A stretch of DNA of 18,216 bases from Candidatus Margulisiibacteriota bacterium (GCA_031267055.1 JAIRZV010000060.1:1-18216), one strand, 5' to 3'; positions 1 through 7,414 are shown, numbered from the stretch's first letter. Translations and numbers: made by a program. The notes: generated by a model not told the origin, from the letters alone.

Positions 1-770
1 ACCCTTTTTTGCTGATTGATCTCGCGCAGACCGAAAATCGCCAGCGCGCGGTTTTCATCCAGCAGCGGCACAACATCGGCGATCGTGCCCAGCAGCACCA
101 GATCGAGATATTGTTTGGTCTGGCTGTACGGCGCGCGGCCTTTGAGCCGGAACATTTGCTCGGCAAATTTAAAAGCCACGGCCACTCCGGCAATATTGCG
201 TCCGGAAAAAGCCGGATCGTTGTTCATTTTGGGATTGACCAAAAAATCAGCCGGTGGAAAAATGACCGGCGGATTGTGATGATCGGTCACGATGACGCTC
301 AAGCCCAGTTCTTTGGCGTATTTGATCTCCTCGTAATTGCTGATGCCGCAGTCCACAGTCACAATTATTTCAGTGCCGTTCTCCTGAATTTTTTGCATGG
401 CGGCTTTATTCAAACCATAACCCTCGGAGAAACGATGTGGTATATAGTAGTCCAGTTTGGCCGCACCGAGTTTTTGCAGGGCGTTGTAGAGCAGCGCCGT
501 GCCGGTCACGCCATCGACATCGTAATCGCCGTAAATGGTGATTTTCTTGTGTAGATTTTGCAGCAAATAAGCCGCGGCCGCGGCGATATTGGAAATTTGT
601 TCCAGCGGCGCGAGGTCTGGCAGTGAGGGATTGAGAAAAGTTTGCACCTCCGCCGGCGCGTTGATTTTCCGATTGCGCAAAACTGCGGCGACCACTTCGG
701 CGCGGCTGCCCGGCGCGGACTGTTCGGCCGGCCGTATCCATTCTTGATTGAGCAGCGAAAGTTTAGACAA
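1..770 (-). CDS. recJ: Single-stranded-DNA 5'-3' exonuclease RecJ, N-terminal part (C-terminus beyond window)
   Basis: About 256 N-terminal residues of RecJ, the cytoplasmic 5'-3' single-strand DNA exonuclease of recombinational and mismatch repair. Visible DHH-superfamily motifs are KITIYGDYDVDGVTG near residue 80 (motif I), VDCGISN near 140, and VTDHHNPP near 160 (the DHH motif), all expected metal-binding positions. The frame runs off the left edge of the window, so the C-terminal DHHA1 and OB parts are not seen. There is no ATG: an in-frame TAA lies two codons upstream and the first usable codon is TTG at 770-768, giving a start LSKLSLLNQEWI that resembles other RecJ N-termini (a W near residue 11). 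The accB stop is only 3 nt upstream, so the two genes are probably co-transcribed. No clear Shine-Dalgarno is seen, so translation may depend on coupling to accB. Function is confident; the TTG start is an inference. Confidence 0.93.
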   Translation of the reverse strand, partial: MSKLSLLNQEWIRPAEQSAPGSRAEVVAAVLRNRKINAPAEVQTFLNPSLPDLAPLEQISNIAAAAAYLLQNLHKKITIYGDYDVDGVTGTALLYNALQKLGAAKLDYYIPHRFSEGYGLNKAAMQKIQENGTEIIVTVDCGISNYEEIKYAKELGLSVIVTDHHNPPVIFPPADFLVNPKMNNDPAFSGRNIAGVAVAFKFAEQMFRLKGRAPYSQTKQYLDLVLLGTIADVVPLLDENRALAIFGLREINQQKR

Positions 771-773
771 GGT

Positions 774-1208
774 TTAAGTCCGGACTAGAAACAACGGTTG
801 GCCGGCTTCCACCAGCTGCGCGTTGGCCACCAGAATTTTTTCGACAGTGCCGTCAATGTCCGCCTCGATTTCATTAAAAGTTTTCATGGCTTCGATGACA
901 CAGACAGGCTGGCCTTTGGCCACTGCCACGCCGACGCTGATCAACGGCGGATTATCCGGCGAGGCTGCTTGGTAAAAAGTGCCGGTCATCGGCGACTTGA
1001 TTTCCTGTAAATCGGCGGCAGGCTGTGGTTCTGGGGCGGAAGATTCTATTGTTTTGACTGACGCAGCGGCCGCACCGCTTGGCGCGACGGTAAACACTTC
1101 ATTATTTTTCTGTATCTCAATTTTGAAATCATTTTCTTCGACCGTCAGACCGTTGATGTCCGACTGCTCGACGAGTTTTATGAGTTCTTCAATTTTTTTA
1201 AAATCCAT
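774..1208 (-). CDS. accB: Biotin carboxyl carrier protein of acetyl-CoA carboxylase
   Basis: A 144-residue BCCP, the carrier whose biotin shuttles carboxyl groups between biotin carboxylase and the carboxyltransferase in the first step of fatty acid synthesis. Residues 1-40 form the usual N-terminal dimerising segment (DFKKIEELIKLVEQ). Residues 41-68 are an Ala/Pro-rich linker, and 69-144 the biotinyl domain with SPMTGTFYQAASPDNPP (the protruding thumb of true AccB) and VIEAMKTFNEIEAD, where K109 is the biotinylated lysine. Length is close to the usual 150-160. The common partner accC is not the next gene; recJ follows at 3 nt. There is no Shine-Dalgarno before the ATG, but TAAAAT lies 6 nt upstream, suggesting a leaderless mRNA. 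Confidence 0.96.
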   Translation of the reverse strand: MDFKKIEELIKLVEQSDINGLTVEENDFKIEIQKNNEVFTVAPSGAAAASVKTIESSAPEPQPAADLQEIKSPMTGTFYQAASPDNPPLISVGVAVAKGQPVCVIEAMKTFNEIEADIDGTVEKILVANAQLVEAGQPLFLVRT

Positions 1209-1214
1209 TTATTC

Positions 1215-1244
1215 ATTTTATCCGAGCGGTTTGCGGTTTGGCAA
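1215..1244 (-). promoter_or_regulatory. Promoter of accB-recJ, leaderless type
   Basis: Reading the minus strand, TTGCCA (1244-1239) is followed by an 18-bp spacer and TAAAAT (1220-1215), then GAATAA and the accB ATG at 1208. Both hexamers are 5/6 matches to the sigma-70-type consensus. Only 6 nt separate the -10 from the ATG, so transcription would be expected to begin at or within a base or two of the start codon. The -35 shares bases with the -35 of the divergent zinc operon promoter. Confidence 0.65.
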
Positions 1245-1268
1245 GTTGAGCGGTATATGGTGTAGAAT
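1238..1268 (+). promoter_or_regulatory. Promoter of the zinc uptake operon, leaderless type
   Basis: TTGGCA (1238-1243), a 19-bp spacer, TAGAAT (1263-1268), then aaactc and the ATG at 1275. The spacer is longer than the ideal 17 bp, so this may be a weak promoter or one needing an activator. The hexamer TTGGCA overlaps the minus-strand -35 of accB (TTGCCA), so polymerase should not be able to occupy both at once. No obvious palindromic Zur or Fur box was recognised here. Confidence 0.5.
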
Positions 1269-1274
1269 AAACTC

Positions 1275-1616
1275 ATGCCAGTATTGTCCGCAGATTATTT
1301 GGAAAACCGCCGCGTCTGGGGGCGCGGATTGGCGTTGTTCCTGATCTTTTCGTTCGTCGCGGTAAATTTATTTTTGAGCGTTTATGCGATCGCGCACTTC
1401 GGCCACAAGCACGATCAAGCCGACGCGCACGGCGGCTGCCTGGTCTGTTTGGTTGTGCAGGCCGCGCAAAACTTAAATCTAAAATTATTTGTTTCCGGAG
1501 CGCCAGCGCTGGCAATTTTGTTTTTTCCGGTGGCGGTTATTGTCTTAAATAAACCGCACGTTAGTGCTTTGTCTAACGCCACGCCGGTTAGTTTAAAGGT
1601 GCGCCTGAATAATTGA
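1275..1616 (+). CDS. Small His/Cys-rich membrane protein heading a zinc uptake operon
   Basis: A 113-residue protein with two predicted hydrophobic helices (about residues 18-41 and 72-92). Between them lies a short metal-ligand-rich stretch, HFGHKHDQADAHGGCLVC, about residues 41-60, with four histidines and a CxxC. Such spacing could bind zinc at the membrane surface. It stands 42 nt upstream of znuA, on the same strand, and its own start is preceded by a -10-like TAGAAT with no Shine-Dalgarno. Small membrane proteins with a similar His/CxxC segment are known to me next to metal ABC transporter genes and in DUF2946-like proteins, but I cannot assign it to a named family. A role in zinc capture, sensing or delivery is inferred from ligands and position. 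Its stop codon lies 3 nt before a hairpin masking the znuA ribosome-binding site, so its translation may control znuA. Confidence 0.75.
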   Translation: MPVLSADYLENRRVWGRGLALFLIFSFVAVNLFLSVYAIAHFGHKHDQADAHGGCLVCLVVQAAQNLNLKLFVSGAPALAILFFPVAVIVLNKPHVSALSNATPVSLKVRLNN

Positions 1617-1617
1617 A

Positions 1618-1650
1618 AACTCCTGACTAAAAAATTTTAAGCAGGAGGTT
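1618..1650 (+). promoter_or_regulatory. Hairpin sequestering the znuA Shine-Dalgarno
   Basis: CTCCTG (1620-1625) pairs perfectly with CAGGAG (1642-1647). The pairing can continue inward through C1627-G1641, T1628-A1640 and AAA/TTT (1630-1632 with 1636-1638). The 3' arm contains the AGGAGG (1643-1648) that serves the ATG at 1659. There is no U-tract after the stem, which argues against an intrinsic terminator. The upstream gene stops at 1616, so a ribosome finishing there would cover the 5' arm and free the site. Regulatory meaning is inferred; the complementarity is directly visible. Confidence 0.55.
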
Positions 1651-1658
1651 TATTTCTC

Positions 1659-2609
1659 ATGAAAAAATTATTGTTTCTGACTGCGCTGGTTTTCACTGCG
1701 GCGCTGACTGGCTGTGCGCCGAATCCAGCCGCTAAATCCGACGGCAAAATAAACATAGTGACGACTATTTTCCCGCAGTACGATTTTGCGCGGCAGGTTG
1801 CCAGCGACCACGCTAATATTACGATGCTTTTGAAACCCGGCGCGGAGAGCCATTCTTACGAGCCGTCGCCGCAGGATATTCTCAAAATAAAAAACAGCGC
1901 GATTTTTATTTACACTGGTGGCGAATCCGACGAGTGGGTCAAAAAGATTTTGGCGTCGCTGGACACCAGCCAGATGAAAACCATCGCGCTGCTGGACTGT
2001 GTGCCGGCTGTGGAGGAAGAACTGGTCGAAGGTATGCAGGAGGAAGAAGAAGAACATGAGCACGAACACGAAGATGAGCCGGCCTATGATGAGCATGTTT
2101 GGACTTCGCCGCGCAACGCCAAATTGATCGTGCAAAAAATTGCCGACACACTCTGCGCGGTGGACACGCCGAACGCCGCCGTTTACCGGCAAAATGCTAA
2201 AAATTACGCGGCGGAGCTGGACAAACTAGACGCGGATTTCCGCGCTTTGCTCGACGGCGCCAAAAGGAAAACCTTGATTTTCGGCGATCGTTTTCCTTTT
2301 CGTTATTTTGCTGACGCTTACGGCCTGAAATACTTTGCGGCTTTTCCGGGCTGTTCCACCGAAACCGAAGCCAGTCCGGCGACTATCCGTTTTTTGATCG
2401 ACAAGACACGGCAGGAAAAAATTCCGGTGGTGTTCCACATCGAATTGTCCAATCAAAAAATGGCCAAAACGATAGCCGAAGCCGCTGGCGCGCAGGTGCG
2501 GCAGTTACACGCCGCGCATAATCTTACCCGCGGCGATTTTCAGCGCGGTTTAGGTTACACAGATTTTCTGCGCCAAAATCTAGCTGTTTTAAAAGAGGCT
2601 CTGTACTGA
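1659..2609 (+). CDS. znuA: Zinc-type ABC transporter substrate-binding lipoprotein (ZnuA/TroA family)
   Basis: A 316-residue cluster 9 metal-binding protein that captures Zn2+ (or possibly Mn2+) outside the inner membrane. Residues 1-19 are a lipoprotein signal with lipobox LTGC (C19). Family features are TTIFPQYDFARQVA, PGAESHSYEPSP (H65) and YDEHVWTSPRNA (H146). Between these ligands lies an acidic/His loop (EEEEEHEHEHEDE, about 127-141), a hallmark of zinc-specific members. The position where many relatives have the third histidine reads IFGDRFPFRYFADAYGL, with Asp-Arg instead, a variant I associate with a subset of the family. ELSNQKMAKTIAEAAG lies in the C-lobe. A strong AGGAGG lies 10 nt before the ATG but inside a hairpin. 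The next gene overlaps by one base (TGATG). Zinc specificity is inferred from the loop. Confidence 0.92.
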   Translation: MKKLLFLTALVFTAALTGCAPNPAAKSDGKINIVTTIFPQYDFARQVASDHANITMLLKPGAESHSYEPSPQDILKIKNSAIFIYTGGESDEWVKKILASLDTSQMKTIALLDCVPAVEEELVEGMQEEEEEHEHEHEDEPAYDEHVWTSPRNAKLIVQKIADTLCAVDTPNAAVYRQNAKNYAAELDKLDADFRALLDGAKRKTLIFGDRFPFRYFADAYGLKYFAAFPGCSTETEASPATIRFLIDKTRQEKIPVVFHIELSNQKMAKTIAEAAGAQVRQLHAAHNLTRGDFQRGLGYTDFLRQNLAVLKEALY

Positions 2610-3292
2610 TGCTTTTGTCCTGTCAAAATGCGGCCTGGGCTTATGATGGCAACGTGGCGGTCAGCGGCCTGAATTTTTCCGTCGCGGACGGAGACTATCT
2701 GTGCATTGTCGGCGAGAACGGTTCCGGCAAAAGCACGCTGCTGCAGGGACTGCTGGGCTTGAAAACTCCCTGCGCCGGAAAAATTGTTTATGCCGCGGAT
2801 TGGCGCGGAACGGACATCGGTTATTTGCCACAGCAGACAGCCGCGCAAAAAGATTTTCCGGCCAGCGTGCAGGAAGTGGTTTTGTCCGGATGCATCGGCA
2901 GATTGGGCTGGCGGCCTTTTTACTCCGCGGCGGATAAAGAGGCCGCGCAGACCAACCTTGAACTTTTGGGCTTGGAACGTCTGCGCGGCCGTTGTTTCCG
3001 CGAATTATCCGGCGGACAGCAGCGGCGGACGCTCTTGGCCAGAGCTTTGTGCGCCGCACGAAAACTGTTCATCCTTGACGAGCCGCTGTCCGGCCTCGAC
3101 CCGTCCGCCGCGCAAAATGTCTACGCTCTGCTCAAAAAACTACGCAAAGCCGGACTGACTATTATTATGGTGTCGCACGATCTACACGGCGCGTTGCAGC
3201 AGGCCTCGCATGTTTTGCATTTGCAGAACAAACAGAAATTTTTCGGCGCGGCCGAAAATTATAAAAAATGGCTGGAGAAAAAACATGTTTAA
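2609..3292 (+). CDS. znuC: Zinc-type ABC transporter ATP-binding protein
   Basis: A 227-residue ATPase that powers the metal importer on the cytoplasmic face. It has all ABC motifs: Walker A GENGSGKSTL (about 35-44), Q-loop YLPQQ (about 73), signature LSGGQQRRTLLARAL (about 133-147), Walker B LFILDEPLSGLD (about 152-163) and the H-loop VSHD near 189. Length is normal for ZnuC/MntB-type ATPases. Its ATG overlaps the znuA stop by one base, and its own last 8 bases overlap the permease start. All three proteins are therefore probably translated in a coupled fashion in fixed ratio. Confidence 0.95.
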   Translation: MLLSCQNAAWAYDGNVAVSGLNFSVADGDYLCIVGENGSGKSTLLQGLLGLKTPCAGKIVYAADWRGTDIGYLPQQTAAQKDFPASVQEVVLSGCIGRLGWRPFYSAADKEAAQTNLELLGLERLRGRCFRELSGGQQRRTLLARALCAARKLFILDEPLSGLDPSAAQNVYALLKKLRKAGLTIIMVSHDLHGALQQASHVLHLQNKQKFFGAAENYKKWLEKKHV

Positions 3293-4520
3293 TTTTTTTG
3301 CGGAGATGCTCTCCTATGCTTTTATAGTACGCGCGCTGATCGTCGGCCTGCTGGTCTCGCTTTGCGCCGCGCTGCTGGGCGTCAGCCTCGTATTGAAACG
3401 TTACTCCATGATCGGCGACGGCCTGTCGCATGTCGGCTTTGGCGCGCTGGCTGTCGCTTCCGCCTGCCACGCCGCGCCGCTGGCGGTGTCCGTGCCGGTG
3501 GTGCTGCTGGCGGCGGTACTGCTCCTGCGGCTCAGCGAAAACAGCAAGATCAAAGGCGACGCGGCTATCGCGCTGATCTCGACCGGCGCTCTGGCGATCG
3601 GCGTGGCGGTGATTTCGCTGACGACCGGCCTCAATACGGACGTCTGCAATTATCTTTTTGGCAGCATTTTGGCGATGAGTAAAAGTGATGTGTATTTGAG
3701 TGTCGGGCTGGCTTTGGCCGTGCTGATTTTATTTATTTGTTTTTACCAAAAGATTTTTGCCGTGACTTTTGACGAAAATTTTGCGCGCGCGGCCGGTGTC
3801 AAAGCCGAGCTTTACAATACACTCCTCGCCTGTCTGACGGCCGTGACCATAGTGCTCGGTCTGCGTATGATGGGCGCGCTGCTGATCTCCAGTCTGCTTG
3901 TTTTTCCGGCGTTGACCGCCATGCGCGTTTGCAAAAAATTTCAGACAGTCACTTTGAACGCGGCCTTGATTTCAATGTTTTGCTTTTTGCTCGGTCTGAT
4001 TATTTCTTATATTTACGCGACACCGACCGGCGCCAGCGTAGTCATCATAAACATTCTTTTGTTTTTATTTGCCGGACTGCTGGCCTGGCTGCAGGCCAGA
4101 GGCTGGCTGCGAGCGGTGTTTGCCCTGTTGCTTTTGGGCGGTTTGCTTTTGGCCGCGGAGAATAAGATTATAGAAATAAAAGAAAATTTTTTTATGACCC
4201 AGACCAATGAAATTTACGCCAATGCGCCGGATTATCTGGGGCGGACGCTCAAGTATGAGGGGATTTTCAGCGTGTATGCAGACCCGGATTCCGGCAAAAA
4301 ATATTACGCGGTGATCCGTTACGGCCCGGGCTGTTGCGGCACAGATCTCAACGCCGGTTTTGAGGTGGTCTGGGACAAAGAATATCCGCAGGCCAATGAC
4401 TGGGTGGAAGCGGTTGGTGCACTGGAGGAATACGACGACAATGGCATTCGCGCTTTGCAGCTGCGCCTGACCTCGCTCAAAACCCTATCCGTGCGCGGCA
4501 AAGAACTGGTGCTGCGTTAA
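3285..4520 (+). CDS. znuB: Zinc-type ABC transporter permease fused to a Cys-Cys-motif soluble domain
   Basis: A 411-residue protein. About residues 1-285 are an ABC-3 family metal permease with eight or nine hydrophobic segments (e.g. ALLGVSLVLKRYSMIGDGLSHVGFGALA, shortened here to its core RYSMIGDGLSHVGFG, and the coupling/late segment LISSLLVFPALTAM). Usual members stop at about 270. Here a further hydrophobic segment near 285-305 leads into about 105 soluble residues containing YAVIRYGPGCCGTDLNAGFEV, whose core is RYGPGCCGTD, then WVEAVGALEEYDD. That tail resembles the C-terminal beta-rich domain of the YcgQ/DUF1980 (TIGR03943) family, which has a similar CC-x-D motif, but this match is from memory. 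By topology the tail should face the outside if an extra helix is present. Start chosen at ATG 3285, with GGAG 7 nt upstream; an in-frame ATG at 3210 would overlap znuC too deeply. Confidence 0.88.
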   Translation: MFNFFAEMLSYAFIVRALIVGLLVSLCAALLGVSLVLKRYSMIGDGLSHVGFGALAVASACHAAPLAVSVPVVLLAAVLLLRLSENSKIKGDAAIALISTGALAIGVAVISLTTGLNTDVCNYLFGSILAMSKSDVYLSVGLALAVLILFICFYQKIFAVTFDENFARAAGVKAELYNTLLACLTAVTIVLGLRMMGALLISSLLVFPALTAMRVCKKFQTVTLNAALISMFCFLLGLIISYIYATPTGASVVIINILLFLFAGLLAWLQARGWLRAVFALLLLGGLLLAAENKIIEIKENFFMTQTNEIYANAPDYLGRTLKYEGIFSVYADPDSGKKYYAVIRYGPGCCGTDLNAGFEVVWDKEYPQANDWVEAVGALEEYDDNGIRALQLRLTSLKTLSVRGKELVLR

Positions 4521-4634
4521 GATCAGGCAAATGCCGCTGGTAATATCCAGCAGGTGGTGTGTTGTCAATTTAAATCTTCTTGACGGGGCGTTTTCTCTCG
4601 TGCCAAGAACAATATTTTGTGTTTAAATACGGCC
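4521..4634. other. Intergenic region before ileS
   Basis: 114 bp. It contains a small imperfect hairpin (GCTGG at about 4535, CCAGC at about 4546, loop taatat) without a U-tract, which could mark the end of the zinc operon message. I see no T-box features (no specifier stem-loop or AGGGTGG-like antiterminator bulge) despite the following tRNA synthetase gene. Confidence 0.3.
4623..4628 (+). promoter_or_regulatory. -10-like element 6 nt before ileS start
   Basis: TTAAAT (4623-4628) is followed by acggcc and the ATG at 4635. It fits the spacing seen at other unit-leading genes of this window. No good -35 lies 16-18 bp upstream, so the call rests mainly on position. Confidence 0.4.
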
Positions 4635-7397
4635 ATGTCCGAAGCCAAAAAATTCAAAGACACGCTGAATCTGCCCAAAACTGATTTTCCGATCCGTGCC
4701 GGATTGGCCACGCGCGAGCCGGAAATTTTGCAGGAAATGAATCAGCAAAATCTTTACGCTAAATTATTAAAAAAAAATAAGCAAAAAAAATATGTTTTGC
4801 ACGACGGCCCGCCGTATCCCAATGGAGATATTCATCTGGGGCACGCGCTGAATAAAACGCTCAAAGACATTGTCAACCGCTACATGGCCATGACCGGCTA
4901 TGCGGCGCCGTATATTCCGGGCTGGGACTGCCATGGCCTGCCGATCGAAACGCAATTGTTGAAAGATTTGAAAAAAGCCCAAAAGCCGATCCCCGCCAAA
5001 GCGGAATTTCGCAAGGGCTGTCAGGAGTACGCGCTGGGCTATGTGGAAAAGCAGCGCGAACAGTTTCAGCGGCTGGGTGTGCTGGCCGACTGGGAAAATC
5101 CCTATCTTACTTTGCAGCCGGAATACGAGGCCGAGGTAATCCGCGCTTTTAAAGAGCTGGCCGTCAACGGCTACGTCTACAAAGGCAACAAACCGATACA
5201 CTGGTGCATGGAGTGTCAGACCGCGCTGGCCGAGGCGGAGATCGAATACGCCGAGCACAAATCGCCTTCCATCTATATGAAATTTCAGCTGCTTCAAACT
5301 GCCAATGAAAAATTAAAAAATGCCAGCCTGATAGTTTGGACAACTACGCCGTGGACAATACCGGCCAATGTCGCCGTGGCGGTCAATCCGGAAATGAATT
5401 ATGTGGTCTGCGCGGTCACTTCGGCGGTCACTTCGACTCCGCTCAGTGACCGCTATGTCGTGGGTGAGCCGCTGGCCGCCAGAGTTTTTCAGGAACTTGG
5501 ACTGGAATACAAAGTCATCGCCACACTGACCGGTCAAGAGCTGGACGGCTCGATCAGCAAACATCCGTATCTTGACCGCGAGGCGCCGGTGGTCTGCGCG
5601 GAATACGTCACGGCGGAGGACGGCACTGGCTGCGTGCATATCGCGCCCGGACACGGACAGGAAGACCATGCTATTGGTTTGAAATACGGCCTGCCGGTCT
5701 TGATGCCGGTCGATGAAAAAGGCGTTTTGACCCAAGAGGCCGGACAATTTGCCGGACTGAAAGTAACCGACGCCAACGCCAAAATCATCGAGCATATGCG
5801 CGAACTCGGCACCTTGCTCAAGGTAAAAAATATCACGCACTCTTATCCGCATTGCTGGCGTTGCAAAAATCCGGTTATTTTCCGCGCTACTCCGCAGTGG
5901 TTCGTGGCTATGGACAAAATCGGCAAACACGGCGCGATACGCGCCAAAGCTCTCACCGCGATCAAAAATCAAATAAAATGGCTGCCGGATTGGGGACAAA
6001 ATCGCATTTATACTATGATCGAAAAAAGGCCGGACTGGTGCATTTCCCGTCAGCGCTCATGGGGCATACCGCTGCCGATTTTTTACTGCGCGGACTGCGG
6101 TGAGGCACAATTTGCGCCGGAATTTTTCGACGCGGTGATTCAGCAGGTGCAAAAAGAAGGCTCGAATATTTGGTTTACCAAAAGCGCGGAAGAAATTTTA
6201 CCGGCCGGGCTACGCTGTCAATGCGGCGGCCAAAAATTCCGCCAGGAGACGGATATTCTCGACGTCTGGTTTGAATCCGGCGCTTCGCAGGCGGCGGTTT
6301 TGCGCCAGCGGCCGGAATTGTACTGGCCGGCGGATCTGTATCTCGAAGGCTCGGATCAACATCGCGGTTGGTTCCATTCCTCGTTGCTGCTCTCGATCGG
6401 CTGCACCGGCGAGCCGCCGTACAAAACCGTGCTGACTCACGGATTTACTGTCGATGACAAAGGCCGCAAACTTTCTAAGTCGCTGGGCAACACTGTCGAC
6501 ATACAAAAAACCATCAATACTTTTGGCGCGGATGTTGTGCGTTTTTGGACGGCGTCCGTGGATTTCAAAAACGATCTGGCAGTTTCGGATTCGATCTTGA
6601 AACAAGTGCAGGAATATTACAGTAAGATCCGCAACACCTGGCGGTTCATGCTGTCCAATCTGTACGATTACCGCGCGGCGGGTGAAGCCGAGTTGCTGCC
6701 GGTCGACAAATGGATAGTCTCGCGCCTGCAGGGTCTGGTCGGCGAGATCAATAACGCTTATCAGAATTTTGATTTTCACCGGATCTGCCACCGCGTGCAT
6801 GAATTTTGCGCCAACGATCTGTCGGCCGTGTATCTCGACCTGCAAAAAGACAATCTCTATTGCAATGCGCCGGACGCGCCGGAACGCCGGAGTTGTCAGG
6901 AAGCATTGAAAATAATTTTGCTCACGCTGGTCAAATTATTGACGCCGATCTTAGCTTTCACCTGCGAAGATATTTATAAACACATCAAACAAATCGTGCC
7001 GGAAGAAAAAGCAGAATTTGCCGTCCTGACCGATTTGCCGCAAGTCCGGCCGGAGCTGATCGACAAAGCTCTGGAAGAGAAATACGCGCGCGTTTTAAAA
7101 ATCCGGGACGAAGTGTACAAAGCTATTGAAACCCAGCGCGCGGAAAAAGTCTTAACATCTTCAACCGAAGCGGCGGTAACTCTCTATGCACCGGACGAGT
7201 TAGTCAAAGATATTACGGCTGCGGAGCTGGAAAATTTCCTAATCGTCTCCCGAGTGACCATGCAAACCGGCGCTTTAAAAGCGGAAGTCCGCAAAGCTGC
7301 TGGCGAAAAATGTGTGCGCTGCTGGCGGTTTTTTGAAAATCTAAACACTGATAAGATTTGTCCGCGCTGCGCCGCGGCAGTCGGTGCCGTCAGGTAA
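4635..7397 (+). CDS. ileS: Isoleucyl-tRNA synthetase
   Basis: A 920-residue class Ia synthetase that charges tRNA-Ile with isoleucine in the cytoplasm. The HIGH signature is GDIHLGHA (about residues 65-72) and the KMSKS loop reads GRKLSKSLGN (about 610-619). The editing insertion (CP1) lies between, with WTTTPWTIPANVAVAVNP and DGTGCVHIAPGHGQED. The bacterial-type C-terminal zinc knuckle is CVRCWRFF...CPRC (about 892-912). Length and order are normal for bacterial IleRS. The start was set at ATG 4635 (MSEAKKFKDTLNLPKTDFP) rather than the TTG at 4617, because homologues begin with this MxxxKDTLNLPxTxFPMR-type segment. Oddity: codons 260-273 are an exact in-frame repeat/palindrome element in the editing domain, where I would expect only a short strand turn. 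Confidence 0.98.
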   Translation: MSEAKKFKDTLNLPKTDFPIRAGLATREPEILQEMNQQNLYAKLLKKNKQKKYVLHDGPPYPNGDIHLGHALNKTLKDIVNRYMAMTGYAAPYIPGWDCHGLPIETQLLKDLKKAQKPIPAKAEFRKGCQEYALGYVEKQREQFQRLGVLADWENPYLTLQPEYEAEVIRAFKELAVNGYVYKGNKPIHWCMECQTALAEAEIEYAEHKSPSIYMKFQLLQTANEKLKNASLIVWTTTPWTIPANVAVAVNPEMNYVVCAVTSAVTSTPLSDRYVVGEPLAARVFQELGLEYKVIATLTGQELDGSISKHPYLDREAPVVCAEYVTAEDGTGCVHIAPGHGQEDHAIGLKYGLPVLMPVDEKGVLTQEAGQFAGLKVTDANAKIIEHMRELGTLLKVKNITHSYPHCWRCKNPVIFRATPQWFVAMDKIGKHGAIRAKALTAIKNQIKWLPDWGQNRIYTMIEKRPDWCISRQRSWGIPLPIFYCADCGEAQFAPEFFDAVIQQVQKEGSNIWFTKSAEEILPAGLRCQCGGQKFRQETDILDVWFESGASQAAVLRQRPELYWPADLYLEGSDQHRGWFHSSLLLSIGCTGEPPYKTVLTHGFTVDDKGRKLSKSLGNTVDIQKTINTFGADVVRFWTASVDFKNDLAVSDSILKQVQEYYSKIRNTWRFMLSNLYDYRAAGEAELLPVDKWIVSRLQGLVGEINNAYQNFDFHRICHRVHEFCANDLSAVYLDLQKDNLYCNAPDAPERRSCQEALKIILLTLVKLLTPILAFTCEDIYKHIKQIVPEEKAEFAVLTDLPQVRPELIDKALEEKYARVLKIRDEVYKAIETQRAEKVLTSSTEAAVTLYAPDELVKDITAAELENFLIVSRVTMQTGALKAEVRKAAGEKCVRCWRFFENLNTDKICPRCAAAVGAVR
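5412..5453 (+). repeat. In-frame tandem and inverted repeat inside ileS
   Basis: GCGGTCACTTCG occurs twice in tandem (5412-5423, 5424-5435). The second copy begins a 9-bp inverted repeat, GCGGTCACT (5424-5432) with AGTGACCGC (5445-5453). The 42 bp make exactly 14 codons (260-273; AVTSAVTSTPLSDR). The core cacTTCGACTCCGCTCAGtg looks like small dispersed palindromes that I recall from several bacterial phyla; that identification is from memory. Confidence 0.7.
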
Positions 7398-7414
7398 TTA
7401 CAAGCCGCGCAAAA

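Noticed and set aside
9..554. Open plus-strand frames overlapping recJ
   Set aside because: The minus strand here carries conserved RecJ motifs; the plus frames have no recognisable domains or start signals.
4521..4634. T-box riboswitch before ileS
   Set aside because: No specifier loop, antiterminator bulge or terminator, and the likely transcription start is too close to the ATG.
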